Shown here: in pieces, positions 11,001 to 22,809 of the stretch | Layout of the letters: each line of letters opens with the position of its first letter | How positions within the stretch are numbered: the first letter of the stretch is position 1 | Source of the DNA: Plumapathes pennacea | Taxonomy: Eukaryota; Cnidaria; Anthozoa; Antipatharia; Myriopathidae | DNA length: 64,000 nt | Reading direction: 5' to 3' | Assembly (NCBI GenBank): GCA_964036295.1 | Contig: OZ038465.1 | Coordinates: 2,489,115 to 2,553,114, forward strand | Translations under genes and position numbers: made by a program | The notes under the pieces: generated by a model | Databases searched by the model: none | What the model was told of the DNA's origin: nothing | What the model saw: only the letters and a program-made list of their open reading frames with translations

Positions 11001-14000
11001 GGCGCCCATAATATGATTGCTTCTTTTCTCCGCAAGCAAAGTTGATCAATGCAATCGCTCCAATCAGAGGTGATTTAGAGCCTCTGTTAGACCACTGATG
11101 ACGAAAAAGCTTGTTAATGTCTTCATAAACACAATGGATGGTTAACGTATTCGATGGCCACTAAACATTATCTAAATAGATAGAGTAGAGTTTTGTCAGT
11201 CAGTTCATACTATCAAGCTATAATTTATAGCATTGTACATTTACTAAATTGGGCGGGAAGGTCTACCCTGGTTCTAGAGGTCCTTATATTACTCCTTCAA
11301 GGTTTTCCGACAAGAACGGCGGCGGCGAAGCGAACGGAAAGGACATTCTGGGCGCGACATATAGCAGCATCACTTCCGTGAGTTCAACCGAACTTCGTCG
11401 CTGATTGGTTGATGTTTGACAAACACAATGGCGATTGTGAGCGAGAGGAACTGGCATGAAAGTGAGGTTACCTCGCGCACCTAGAGGTTTCCTCGCCACC
11501 GTTCGCCTTTGCCGCTCTCTGCCGAGCCTTTTTCGCCGCTCTTCATTGGCAAGCGAGGAACCTCTGGAACCAGGGTAGGGGAGGACGGGATCATAAAACG
11601 TTACGCTTTTAAAATGTGAAACAAGTAATTCTAAGCGGACACCTCTCTAAAGCGGACACCTTTCTAAGGCGGACAGCATGCAGATTTGGTCCGTCTCTCT
11701 AAGGTGTCCGCCTTAGAGAGAGTTGACTTTGCCAAGTCGGCAGGTCAGCACCAGGTCTCGAATTTCACATTGTTCATTTTGAAAGTGCAACTCGGAATGT
11801 ATCTTGATGTGAATTTGGTCATTTAACTACAGTGAAACCTCCGATAGGCGCGGACCATTCTTGGTGGTCGCAATTACGTTTATTTGTTACCATGACCTAA
11901 ATGAGATCAAATAGTTGGGTCCAGCTTTTACGCCACAGGCACTAATATCAAATGCCGCGGTTCCTTGACTGAATATCAACTCGAATCGTAAGAAATGAGC
12001 CCTTCGTCTTCACATTACGTACGTCAGTGTTTTGTCTGGTCGGTGTTTCTGCAACGCAGTCTGGCCGTCTTCCTTAGAGAATTGCTCTTTGGGTGCACAA
12101 GGTGGCCGCTTACCGGAGGTCAAAAACAATATTAAACTCAAACGGTGAGCCTCAAAGGTGGTCGCAGCCGCTTATGAGAGGTTTCACTAATAATAATCAT
12201 TAGACCGAGGAACAGTCGGTACTTTAGTCAGGACAATATTAATTTCTGCCATTCCCGCGGAGAAAACAACCATTCCAACAAACAAACAGACAAACAATTA
12301 ACATTTTTACTTAATATGCCTTACCTTTAACGACGGGTAACGATTTTGAACGCGGAACTTGAATACAGTTTTGCCTTGCTCAGTTTCCTCCACGAAAGTT
12401 CCAATTGTACTTTCATAAAGATAGTACACATCTGTCAAGGCACACGGCTTGATGTTTATGACCGTTCTATTGTTTCCTTCGCAAAGAGCAAGTTTCTGCC
12501 GTGATCCACTTTTCCTTATGTCGATAGTTGGGAGATCTCTTGGTGGACATGGATGAATGTTAAACGTCCCATTATACTGTTCGACTGAAAATGTTGGTGA
12601 CTCTGAAACACAGAATTGCACATTTGGTGAATAGCTGGGGGTCGACGACGTCATCCAAAATGGACGTCATTTGAAATGAAATACCGTATATAAGACTTGA
12701 TCTCGTGTACAGCAGGTGAGAAAACTGACAAGATAAAACTGTACATACGTTTTTCACATTTATAATAACGTCATTGTGCGAGGAACAGCTGTATTGTAAA
12801 CATGATTATGGTCTGATTTTATGTTTGGACCGCGGTTAGGTCCTGTTTAAACAATAGCCATGCTCATCGGACCACGGGTAAACGTGGTGTTTAGAAACCG
12901 ACGCCGATCCATGTTCTAAAAATGCAATTTTATTTTTGGCTAACATTGGCGAGCGGAGTCCGTCTAAACTTCAATTTATTTATAACTCCCAGGTCTAAGG
13001 CTTTGTATAAAAAATTGGACCCACGAATTTACGTTTAGAGTACAAAAAGGGCCAAAATGTTTGTACAAATATATGAGCATATTGCACTCGTCAACTGAAG
13101 AAAACAACAGTATTATCGTATTTTTATTTGGTGCATTTCTAGTTTCATGGAAGGAGTCATCTCATTCACAATTATATGCACGACTGAAACCTCGATCCAC
13201 CGTCTTCGGGGGCCCCGAAAATTCAAATTATTTCCATCTGACTCTAGAGAAGAAGATCGGGGTGTTATTCACAGAAGCGTGCTCCTGCCTCGCTTTTCCG
13301 TTTGATGAATCGCGTTGATTTTGGGCGTGCGGTCACCTTATTTTTGAGTCAGCAATCATTACACAAAACTGTGGATTCAGGTATAAATTTTATAGTTCAG
13401 TGTAACGCTTGTAAACTCTCAAATCCAGGACTCGATACTCAATTATAAGTTAGTTCAATACATTTTCTGCGAAATAAATTGTGCACAATGGAAACATAGC
13501 TGGCACACGAGGTGATCATAAAATTCTTTCTCAAACACCGAGCTACATGGCAATGGCAAAGAACCGCTGACCAACGAAAGTGACGCCAAGAACGTACAAC
13601 TGTATTTCCGAGGGGGGTAGTATTAGGCTCAGTCCCTAACCACCTGCTGCTGGCCTCTGCGAAACATCAGTGGCTGGGGACTGAGTCCAATAACAATGCC
13701 AGTAGTGTATATTGCCGCTCAAATTAAATATACTAGAAACGAAAACATTTCATGATATTACGATGATTATATAGAAGTGTGGACTGTACGGCCATAGTTT
13801 TCAATACAAAACTCTGGTTTGTATTCACATTTTGTGCATTTGCAAGGTTTGTAACTTCTCCGTAATCTTTTTAAATTCTTAAAAAAGCAATTTTTTTTTA
13901 CAACTTTGGGTTTCTGGTTCCGAGTAGACTTCCTTGTTTGCTTCAGCTGCAGTTGTCAGCCAGCTCTAAAGAGAACTGGATTGACTGCGTCGGCGTGGAC

Positions 14001-16312
14001 AAATACGTGTAACTTGGATCGACTGAGGGTCGGTGTGTTGATTGATTGACCTTTTGAACACGGAATTTACATCAGTTAATAAGAGATAACTGCGTTACAT
14101 GAAAGCCGTGACAATATAAAATTTCTCAATATCGTACAAAGGTATTTAGGTGTGATAGTTACAAGAGATAAAATATAACTGTACAAATTTGGAGCATGCA
14201 AACTACTCTACCGCAAAGAATCTGGGTGGCAATCTCCTGATTTTGTCCCTGAAAGTGCTATAAGAGTTACATGAGCGTATTTCATTTGATAGGTTGTTCC
14301 ATAGAACGGCTCCGCTGTAACTTATGCTGCGATTGCTGTAGTCTATCCTAACTTTAGGTACAGCCAGTTTAGAGTTGGCCTCTCTCAAATCATACTTAGT
14401 AGTTTCATGAAGTTTTTTGAATTTGACAGTTAAGTAGTCTGGAGCAGCATTGTGGACTATTCTATACATTTGTTTTGTTTTCAGTTTTGCCCTTCTGGTA
14501 CATCTAGTCATCTAGGTTGAGAGAATTTCTTAAAAGTTTAGAGCTAGTGTCATAATTATGTATATGATTATCCTGATTATCCTACTTTGTAGCTTCTGTA
14601 GCTTTGGCGTAAGAACTACACCTATACTGCCCCAAACCTCACTGCAGTAATCGAAATGTGGTTCAATCCATGGTACATGGAGAGTAAAGTTGACTTGGTC
14701 ACAATTGGTCTTAATCTCTTCATGGCCCCGATAGCAGCTGATACTTTTTTGATGATGTGATCTGTATGCTTGTTCCATGAGAGAGTGTTGTCTATGTGCA
14801 AGTCTAGTGATTCACTAACATCAACTTCAGTAACTGGTTGTCCATTGATATTTAGTTTGGGGTATGTTGCCATTGTTCTGAGTTTCTGGCGTGATGCTAT
14901 CAGCATAAACTCCGTCTTAGTGATGTTTAGGCTTAACTTTTTTGCATATAACCATCTGTAAATATTTCAGAGATCATCAATAATCTTATATTTGATTTCT
15001 TTTGTTGAGATACCGGCTATTGTTAGACCGGTATCATCGGCGTACATTCTTGGTTTAGAGTGTTGTACACAGTTGGGTAAGTCATTAGTGTAGATAAGAA
15101 GAGTAGTGGTCCTAGTGCTGAACCCGGCTTGGGGTACTCCACATGCAATGGGCCTTGGGTTTGTTAGAGCCCCATTAATATCGCATTTTTGTTGTCGATC
15201 TTTTAGGTAGGATTCAAATAGCTTAAGGCTTATGTCACGTACTCCGTACAGTTCAAGTTTCTTTAGTAGTATCTTGTGATCGCCTGTATCGAATGCCTTT
15301 TTTTAGGTTGATAAATACTAAAGCGTTGACAAGCCCTTTGTCGATGTTTAATGACCATTCATCAGTTGCATCTAGCAGAGCTGTCATAGTGGAGTGATTT
15401 TTTCTAAATCCGGATTGGCTGTCTGATAGTAGATTGTTTGTCTGTAAGTAAGCAGACAGTTGGTCGAAGATAATCTTTTCAAATATTTTGGCTACTGCCT
15501 ATATCACCGATATGGGCCTGTAATTGTTTGGATCGTCTTTGTCGCCTTTTTTGAAAATAGGGGCAACTTTTGCTAGTTTCCAGTCAGTTGGCAAAACGCC
15601 CTTTGAAATGGCTGCATTGAATATCATGGTAAGGGAGTCGGAAATTATCGGAGCTCCTTTCAGCAGTTTGCACGAAATATTGTCAAGACCAGTGGCTTTA
15701 GCTGTGCATATATTTGAGAGGAGTTTAAGGACAGTTTGTTGATTGGTGTGTGATAGTGAGAATGTGCTTTGGCATGGTGGTATATAGTTACTGAATGCTC
15801 CATTATAATTAGTTCCAGAAGTTTTGCGTGCTAAAGAGGGGCCGATTTCGGTAAAATGTTGGTTGAATTCATTCGTGTGTAAAGAAAAGTATCGGAAAAA
15901 TGTTCATGCAACCAACTTCAAAATATTAAGAAATATATAACGCGTTCGCGACAAGATATAAGGAGAATAAAGTAACTGTCAGTAACAGAAGTGTGAGCTA
16001 CTTACTGTCAAAGAGTCCACAAACTTCCTTGTCTTCTACACACTTTCCCAAGTAAGTTATAAACGTCGGTGTTTTCACATCGCAGGTGCAGCTACATAGT
16101 GCAGTATCATTTCTACAGCTTCCCGGCACAGACGTAAATCCAGAACTGGCGGCGCATGTCTCGTCAGAAGGTTGTGATATTTCATCTAGGTTTGTAAAGG
16201 TAAAAGAATCAGGCTTCCCTTCCGCAACACGAGTCACTTCAACGGCGTCTGCAACGTATAAATAACTTGGAGTCGCAGAGCTAAGTGCCCAGAGAACAAA
16301 ATACAACTTCAT
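8075..16312 (-). CDS. receptor gene A: type I membrane protein with multi-tyrosine (ITAM/NPxY) tail
   Basis: Seven coding exons, read on the minus strand: 16312-16006, 12602-12325, 11094-10971, 10816-10243, 9900-9863, 9595-9314, 8262-8075. They join in frame to 596 aa. The start at 16312 aligns with gene B and gives a signal peptide beginning MKLYFVLWAL. Exon 1 has a Cys-rich module (CSCTCDVKTPTFITYLGKC). Exon 2 carries LALCEGNNRT and DVYYLYES. Exon 3 carries LIGAIALINFAC. Exon 4 is a long Thr/Ser stalk, a transmembrane helix near residues 398-421 and the stop-transfer RKRRKR. The tail carries NPIY, then YQPI, YESL, YQAL, YQPL, YVVL, YQVL and YNVV. The first pair is separated by 13 residues, slightly longer than a classical ITAM. 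The donor after exon 6 (GTCTGG) is weak. A LINE relic fills intron 1 and a MITE sits in the intron after exon 4. The role as a signalling receptor is inferred, and the ligand is unknown. Confidence 0.8.
8860..9049. mobile_element. MITE-like element, long terminal inverted repeats
   Basis: The left arm GGCCCGAGCGAACGAACGCA is mirrored by TGCGTTCGTTTGCTCGGGCC on the right, and the inverted similarity continues through CAACATGTTG. The element lies in the last intron of receptor gene A. It is non-coding. Confidence 0.8.
9945..10178. mobile_element. MITE-like element in gene A, between micro-exon and transmembrane exon
   Basis: GGGGCAATTCAATAAAGCAT at the left end is mirrored by ATGTTTATTGAATTGGCCCC on the right, and inner sequence (TGTATTTTACA) also pairs. 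It is about 230 bp long and fills most of the 342-bp intron between exons 4 and 5 of gene A. Confidence 0.75.
11636..12187. mobile_element. two MITE-like fragments in gene A intron 2
   Basis: From 11830 to 12187 an element begins AGTGAAACCTCC and ends GAGAGGTTTCACT, an inverted pair, with several copies of a GGTGGTCGC-like word inside. Just upstream, 11636-11722 holds repeated AAGCGGACACC words that face each other (AAGGTGTCCGCCTTAGAGAG), a partial relic of a related element. Neither encodes protein. Confidence 0.55.
13926..14060. repeat. dispersed repeat shared with 62400-62620
   Basis: CGTGTAACTTGGATCGACTG and the nearby AGCTCTAAAGAGAACTG-like words occur both here and at 62390-62610, where the second word is in the opposite orientation. 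The second copy also contains GACGTTTCGAACGCTAGTGC, a word type found in coral Penelope-like or related repeat ends. No coding capacity is seen. Confidence 0.5.
14203..15890 (-). pseudogene. LINE reverse transcriptase relic (jockey/CR1-like non-LTR retrotransposon)
   Basis: Read on the minus strand across several frames this gives a non-LTR reverse transcriptase. In order: a segment containing KATGLDNIS, WKLAKVAPIFKKGDK, NNYRPISV, the SGFRKNHST block, LKKAFDTGDH (normally DxxKAFDxVDH), the catalytic MYADDT at about 15036, and the C-terminal connection region ending near 14203. It is broken by frameshifts near 15500, 15300 and 14950-14600 and by in-frame stops, and the upstream endonuclease part is missing, so it cannot move by itself. 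It lies in intron 1 of receptor gene A in the same orientation. Assignment to jockey or CR1 rather than another LINE clade is uncertain. Confidence 0.85.
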
Positions 16313-17691
16313 CTGCAGGTTTCCTCTCGGCATAACTTGCCACAATGTACGAGCTGCGATGTACGTGTAACTTTCTTATCTGCGTAGTTGTTGATAGTGA
16401 CACTTCGTCGGATGAATTGGCGATGCTTCAATGACGTTTTGTGCCCATGACATGCAAATATCAACACAAATGTGACGACTGGTTCGAAAGAGCCGGAAGC
16501 AACCCCTCAAAAATAGCACATCGGGTGTGGAATAAGTTCGGCTTTTTCATCAACTCGTTATTTTAAAGTGAATTTAACAAGTTTGATTATTTGGTAGAAC
16601 AAAAACTGCGCAGTCAAGAATATAACATACTTGGACAGAATCAAGCATGCGTGAAACACAACTTTCAGTTTCGTGGTGCGTCACTGTAAAAATATATTCT
16701 TATGTGCTTACGGCACAACAAAAATATTTAAGGCGCGCACTTTACTCCCGGGGGAGGGGAGGGGGGGGGGGTTTGGTTTGTTTATTTACCATTCAATTAA
16801 TCACAATGTTAAATTTATCACGAAATAGGTATACACTCTGACTCACATACACATACAACTCCCCCCGCATTATCTTTGTACCTACATGGAGTTGCAATAT
16901 TACATGCATGTTGTCATAAAGGATCATAACCACAATAACTGGATTGTATTGTAATGTCGGAGTGTTCTGACAATCACGTGAGAAACGATCATCATCATTG
17001 GCTGATATATTACTCTTTTATTGGGATAGTTTAATCCTTCCATTCTGGACAACACCTTTTAATTTTCTGCCTGTCCAATAATTTCCTCAGGAACATTGAC
17101 TGCATTTCTCACTCTACTAGCCAGGTATCATGACCCCTGTACCGTCCGTGTACAAGTAAAGGATGACGGGTGCAAACAGCTCAGCTTATCTCTAAAGCTA
17201 TATACATCGCCTTATTAGTTACCTATAATAACTTAAGCTTTAGAGAGATAACTACACAATTTCTGTAAGTTGGTTGTGATCGTCCGGGTTAGAGTAGTCT
17301 CCAGAAAGACTGTTGTTGGTGACTGACGTTTCGACTACCTGAGCGGAAGTCATCTTCAGAGTCTGAAGATAACTTCCACCCTGAAGATGACTTCCGCTCA
17401 GGTAGTCGAAACGTCAGTCACCAACAACAGTCTTTCTGGAGACTACTCTAACCCGGACGATCACAACCAACCTACTATTCACACTCCTGGGTTCAAACCA
17501 TTTGCCATACACAATTTCTGTAAACATTAACAAGTTCACTCCCTGATCGAGCTCACAATAGTAAAGTTTCCCAACCATTCAAGAAATAAAATTGTATTAT
17601 TAATGTAATGAGAATTGACAGTTCAATCAGATTTCATGAGATAATTATTGAAGTATCAGTTGCCGAAGTCTCTTCAGTTCGTGATTCAACT
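16313..17691. other. A-B intergenic spacer
   Basis: The spacer between the start of gene A and the stop of gene B holds a G-run at about 16749-16771 and a large hairpin at 17269-17471. No extra exon of the receptor family was found. The promoter of gene A should lie just upstream of 16312, but no core element could be assigned with confidence. Confidence 0.5.
17269..17471. repeat. near-perfect hairpin with 91-bp arms
   Basis: Left arm 17269-17359 and right arm 17381-17471 are reverse complements over about 91 bp with a 21-bp spacer. The arms contain TGACGTTTCGACTACCTGAG, a word type often seen at ends of cnidarian Penelope-like or foldback repeats. The spacer also repeats part of the arm (TCTGAAGATAACTTCC). 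Confidence 0.9.
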
Positions 17692-19503
17692 TTATTCAGC
17701 TTCAAGCACATCGTATATTGGTTCGTTTGGCATGGTACTCTCCTGTGGGTACCATTTTCCTTCTCCTTGTTCAAGCACCTGGTATATTGGGCCCTCTGCC
17801 TCATCCATGTCCTCAGATGGATCCTCTAGTACCGCATACTCCCCTTCTGTGTCGTCTTCTCGACTTCCGTTATCTGGCGAGGAATATGAAGCAAAAATGA
17901 TTCCGTGCCGACCTTCAGGACGTCAAGTGTGACGTCGGACAATATGATAGGAAAATGTCTTCCGACGGTCCGCTTTTTGGAGCATCGACTCAATTTTTTA
18001 ACTCAAGATGCACATCTTGCTCTACGATGCGATCATATTATGATTGCTGTTGAGTAAGCATAGAGTGTCACTCCATTTCGATTCTCTAACAAGAACGAAT
18101 TCAATATAAACGATTGGCTGAGGGCAATATAAAAACAAAATGGATTGTGGGAGCCCTAGGCGATATAGCTGTAACACTAAGCCTGTTTGTCCTGCTCTTT
18201 TTTTTTCTGACTTAAAGTAATACGCTTTTTTGTACAAGTTACATTCAGTTACTACTTAGTATATTCAAAAGTTATCGACTAACTTTACAGCTGACGCATA
18301 ATGGTGACGTTCATGCCTGATTTGCAGTGTCAATATTCGTTCTGACGCATGGAAAAAAAAATCCACTTTACTGAGGACAAAACTACATCCTATTTGCTCC
18401 CCACATTTCTGGGCTAAGAAACCAGATACGGTGCCCTAACAATCTCCTATACTTTGTAAGTCCACTGTAGTTTGAACACTTACATCATTTTATATTGCCA
18501 AGTCAGGACAATTTGAACCACCGGGCCGGAAAAAATATTCATCGAGTTCAAGTCGCAGAAGGTGTTGGGAGATTGTGGTGACGTGTTTGCTTGGTCAGCT
18601 GATTGGAAACAGCGAATTCAGTTTGCCTGACAGTTTTAGAGGGGCCCTCTCAACCACAGTCCTTTGCGCGCCGAAATCCTTGATCCGCCATTTTTAGGGC
18701 CCCGAAAGTCGAAAGATGAATGCAATCAACTTTCATTCAATTCGTTAGAACAGTAGATAATTTTCTTTTGACCTAAAAGTGCTACTTGCCTATTTTTCTT
18801 TTGATTTATTACAGTTTTTTTTTCACACATTTCTAGATGTAAACACTAAAAACATTGAATGGCTGAGAAGGCCCCTTTAAGCTCAGTGAGAGATGCTTAC
18901 TTTTTAATCCCAGGCTATTTCGGCTTTCCTTGAAGAGAGGCTGATAGTGACTTTCCTGTATAAACTCCGGGCACTTGCTGGTATCCAGCGCTTGATAAAT
19001 TGACGGATCCTCACCGGGGTTGTTCTGTTTGTGTCTTTGAAGAGTTTCATATGTTGGTTGGTCACTCGTCGCTCGTGCGTTCTGTACAATTGGTTGGTAC
19101 GTGCTATCCTCCTCTTTGTATGCAGCATTAAGCTCCCCGTTTAACACCGTTAGATCGACACCTCTATCATACGTTGGGTTGGCTGAAAAATATAATACTA
19201 AACTCATAATTGACACTCTTTCCTCGCTATAGTATCTGTCAATCAAATAGAAATACAAACAACTCTTAGAAGGCTAATATGTATTAAGACTTACACTTTC
19301 TCAAGTGACCATCATGATGTTATTATAAATGAGAAATCAATGGAACAAGTTGGGAATTGTGATCAGATTTAGAACTTAGAAACACATGGAAACTGCGCCT
19401 TCAGTGCTGAGGCATTGCATTTAAAAGTTCTCAAGTTTTTTTAATTTTATTTTACCTCAGTCATTATTATTTTATTCTATCTTACCCTCCGTTGCCCTGA
19501 CTC

Positions 19504-19556
<53 letters not shown>

Positions 19557-21912
19557 TTATTATTTTTTGACTAACTCACTTTGATAGCTTTCGGCGGTTT
19601 CCTTTGCAGTGTTCCTTTCCCTGCTGACAAATGTGATATCACATTAATCAGTTCTTTGTGAATGCGTACAACAACTTATCCCAGTTGTCCCGAATAATAA
19701 ATAGGATTTCTGCCCGCGTTAAGATAATGACCGTAATATGTATGTTTATAAAGATCCTTTTACGTTACGGAATACAGTGGAGGACATAAGAACAAATGTA
19801 CCGCAATTTCTAAAGAAGAAAAATTAAGTTGCTGTCTCCTGCAAACTAGCTGTATTCCCATGACGCGAAAAGAATCTATATAATTTTCTTCCCTAAAATT
19901 CGGGCTAAACACAACCATACTGAATTCTGTTGCATAGTTACCTCTTCCGTCTTCTCTTCGTAAGCAAAACTGCGGATAGACAAATTGAAATAACAAGGAC
20001 CAGGGTCCCGAGAATGGACAGGGTTATGGTGACAGTATTTGCCTCTTTTACTTCTGTGTGTGGCTCCTGTTTCCGGCCGCCGGCTTTTTGCCCCTCCTTC
20101 CTCGATGTAGTGGGAGATTGAGTGATGATAACAGCTGATGTAGTGACTTTCACTGTAAAGCGAGCAGTAGGTTGCCTGGTAACGGTGGGCAATACATCTG
20201 CTGCCACAGATTGAGTGGCGTTTGTAATAGAACGCGTAGTTACAGAGGTACGTTGCCTAGTAACAGTGGGCAATGTATCGGCTGCCACATATTGAGTGGC
20301 GTTTGTAATAGAACGCGTAGTTACAGAGGTAGGTTGGATAACAGGCGATGTCTTTGTAGGTTCAACATCTGTTGCGTGTACCACGATGGAGGAGAAGTTC
20401 CCTAGATTCAAATAACGAATTAAGACGCAATCAGTTTCTTCATAGGGAATATAGCCTTATCTAGTATATATATGAAAAGTTTATTCTTTGAGAGAACTCA
20501 CAACATTCAAGATAATTATATTATCAGATGATGAACTTGAAGTTTTATACACCTCAGGTCACTTTCTAAAGCTACCTTCACCCAAAACACGATTTACTAT
20601 AATTATGTCCTGAAAAAAGCTACTAACACTTTCTGGTGTTTTAAACAACGGTAGCAAGTGATAACGGGTAGATACTGTCGCTATTAGCACAGATAACTAT
20701 ATCGATATATCTTTCCACGTACATTGTAACTAACTTTAACAGGAAGATGGTAAACTAACTCGACAGTCCTTGAGACGTTGTGGTATTCTTGAAATGGAAA
20801 CTAAGGATTTCTTTGTCTCACTCACACCATCTGTAAACTAGTACTAAACTGTTTATGTAGGTAAATCAATTTAATGTATTACAACGTAGCTCTACTTACA
20901 TTGTTTTTCCCCGGATATCTTGATGATAAACTGCGCATTCTTTTTCTTCCTTTTGGTACAATTGAAGTTGATCGATAGAATCGCTCCAACAAATGGATGT
21001 GTCGTGTCAAATGTATCCCACTGTCATAGAATCAAAGTTAAGAGAATTCAATAAATATCACGTCTGTCTTGACAACATCTGAGGTACTAACTTAATTTTT
21101 CATGCCGTTCAGTTTTGTCTGCCAGTATGTTACACATCTCCTCCTCGATTAGTAGACTACTTGTGGCCCGCTAGAAATTTGACACTTAAAAATGTTTGTG
21201 ATCGAGAAGGCAGCTAGTCTAATGAGTTAAGATAAAATTAAATTGTTTGCATTGTCATTCTGAATTGAAAAGCGTGTACTTTTAGCTTTGCTTACGATTT
21301 CAGCTTAAAATACATATTCTCGTAACCCTTATATACTTTTAAAAACATATATGAAGTGATGTAGTGAAATGAAATTTATAGTTTATAGCAGCTTTCATCT
21401 GAACAACCTATCAAAACCCGAGTTCTCCACATGATACGTCTCTGGTGCGAAGCTGAAGGATAAATTGTGGTTGGTCACTCTTGGGAGTGAAATGATTAAA
21501 CTTAAGTTGCGACAGCCTAATTTCCAGTATCTTGTAAGAAACGATAACGACATGCAGATGTTATGAATCAGCAGTTAATAGTGGTTAGGGAAATAATAAT
21601 TAAACGAATGCTATACCTCAAACACCGGTGATTTTTTGCCGTTCTTCTTCATAAACTTGAGCTTAAACATTTGCCTGTTATCCACAAACTGTTCTTCTTC
21701 TCCAAAAGACCCATTTTGGTGTTGAACAAGATATTTCACACGTGCTACGTCACAATTGATATTCTCATAGCCTCTAAGTTCGGTTCTATACTTATTTCCC
21801 CTACAGATTACAAGTCCTTTGAGTTTTTTCTTTCCCGTAGCTGAAATGTTAATGGAGGGGAGTTCCTTTGGTGAACAGGAATAACCAACACTCCAATTGT
21901 TTTGTGAACCTG

Positions 21913-21993
<81 letters not shown>

Positions 21994-22809
21994 TTAATTC
22001 TATTTCTTCAATAATATTAATAGCAACAGTGATAATAATAGTTATAATAAACTAGACTAATTTGAAAGACATGGATGGAACTTTGATAATCTGAAGAACG
22101 TGTTTCGTCAAAGAGTTTGTAAATTATCTATATCACTTTTATACGGCGTTCACTTATTCTTTGTTATCCATTGTTTTATCCTCATTTCTTAGCCATCAGT
22201 GTTGAACTAACCAGTATACGTTAATCTGAATTGGGGCACTGAGCACAGTATTGTTGTAAAAAGGAAATAATAGAATTCGACAAATGCTGTTAATCAGTTA
22301 TTTGTGTCAAACTTTCGTTTATTATGTATGATTTACTGCTAATACTCTTCTATTTCTATACATTAACATAATCATGCAGAAATATAACTCGTTGAATCAG
22401 TGTCACAAATCTGCCAAATGGTCGATTAAACCTCACGCGTCGATTGCCCACTGCGTTTAAATCATCGCGAGTTTATGTCACATTTTAGTGAACGCTTTGT
22501 GAACGTAAAATAATTTGTACGGAATGATTATTATGAACCCTACTTACTGTAGAACAACTGGCGAACGTCTTTATCTTTGACGCATTTTTTCCACTGAGCG
22601 ACGAAAGTAGGTGTATTCTTGTTACAGATACACATTGAGCATCCAAAGTTATGACATTCTCCCTTCATGTCTTCGCATCTTGAATTTGCCGGGCCCAGAT
22701 TCGTTAACAGATCGGGTCCATCTAACCTCCGAGTTACTCTAAACACATCCACAGTGTACGAGTAAGCTGTGACAACCAAAAGAGCCCAAAGGATGTAAAA
22801 GAAACTCAT
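17692..22809 (-). CDS. receptor gene B: type I membrane protein with multi-tyrosine (ITAM/NPxY) tail
   Basis: Coding exons on the minus strand: 22809-22548, 21909-21617, 21020-20900, 20401-19942, 19620-19580, 19182-18901, 17873-17692. They join to 546 aa with all phases matching gene A. Exon 1 starts MSFFYILWALLVV (signal peptide) and carries CSMCICNKNTPTFVAQWKKC. Exon 2 has no long ATG frame and was found from paralogy. It contains LVICRGNKYRT and VKYLVQHQNGSF. Exon 3 begins WDTFDTTHPFVGAI. Exon 4 has a 27-residue direct duplication in the Thr-rich stalk, then a helix near residues 349-372 and TKRRRKR. The tail carries NPTY, YQPI, YETL, YQAL, YQPL, YAVL, YQVL and YDVL. The first YxxI/YxxL pair is 12 residues apart, within the usual ITAM range. 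An (AAT)n run lies directly before exon 2. Confidence 0.8.
19505..19560. repeat. (ATCT)n microsatellite
   Basis: About 13 tandem copies of the tetranucleotide TCTA lie in the intron between exons 5 and 6 of gene B. Confidence 0.9.
20171..20332 (-). repeat. 81-bp direct duplication in the stalk of gene B
   Basis: Two 81-bp units (20171-20251 and 20252-20332) lie in tandem inside exon 4. Each encodes 27 residues with the core TTRSITNATQ followed by VAAD and LPTVTRQ. The units differ at few positions, so the duplication is fairly recent. It lengthens the Thr/Ser-rich, probably O-glycosylated stalk and adds an N-glycosylation sequon (NAT). Confidence 0.9.
21915..21990. repeat. (AAT)n microsatellite beside a splice acceptor
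   Basis: About 25 copies of AAT (TTA on the gene strand) end directly at the acceptor of exon 2 of gene B, forming its T-rich tract. Confidence 0.95.

Noticed and set aside
12325..12602. Immunoglobulin-like domain in exon 2
   Set aside because: Cysteine spacing is about 21-24 then 12-22 residues with no core Trp or Y-x-C motif, which does not fit a V or I-set domain. A remote Ig-like fold cannot be excluded without structure prediction.
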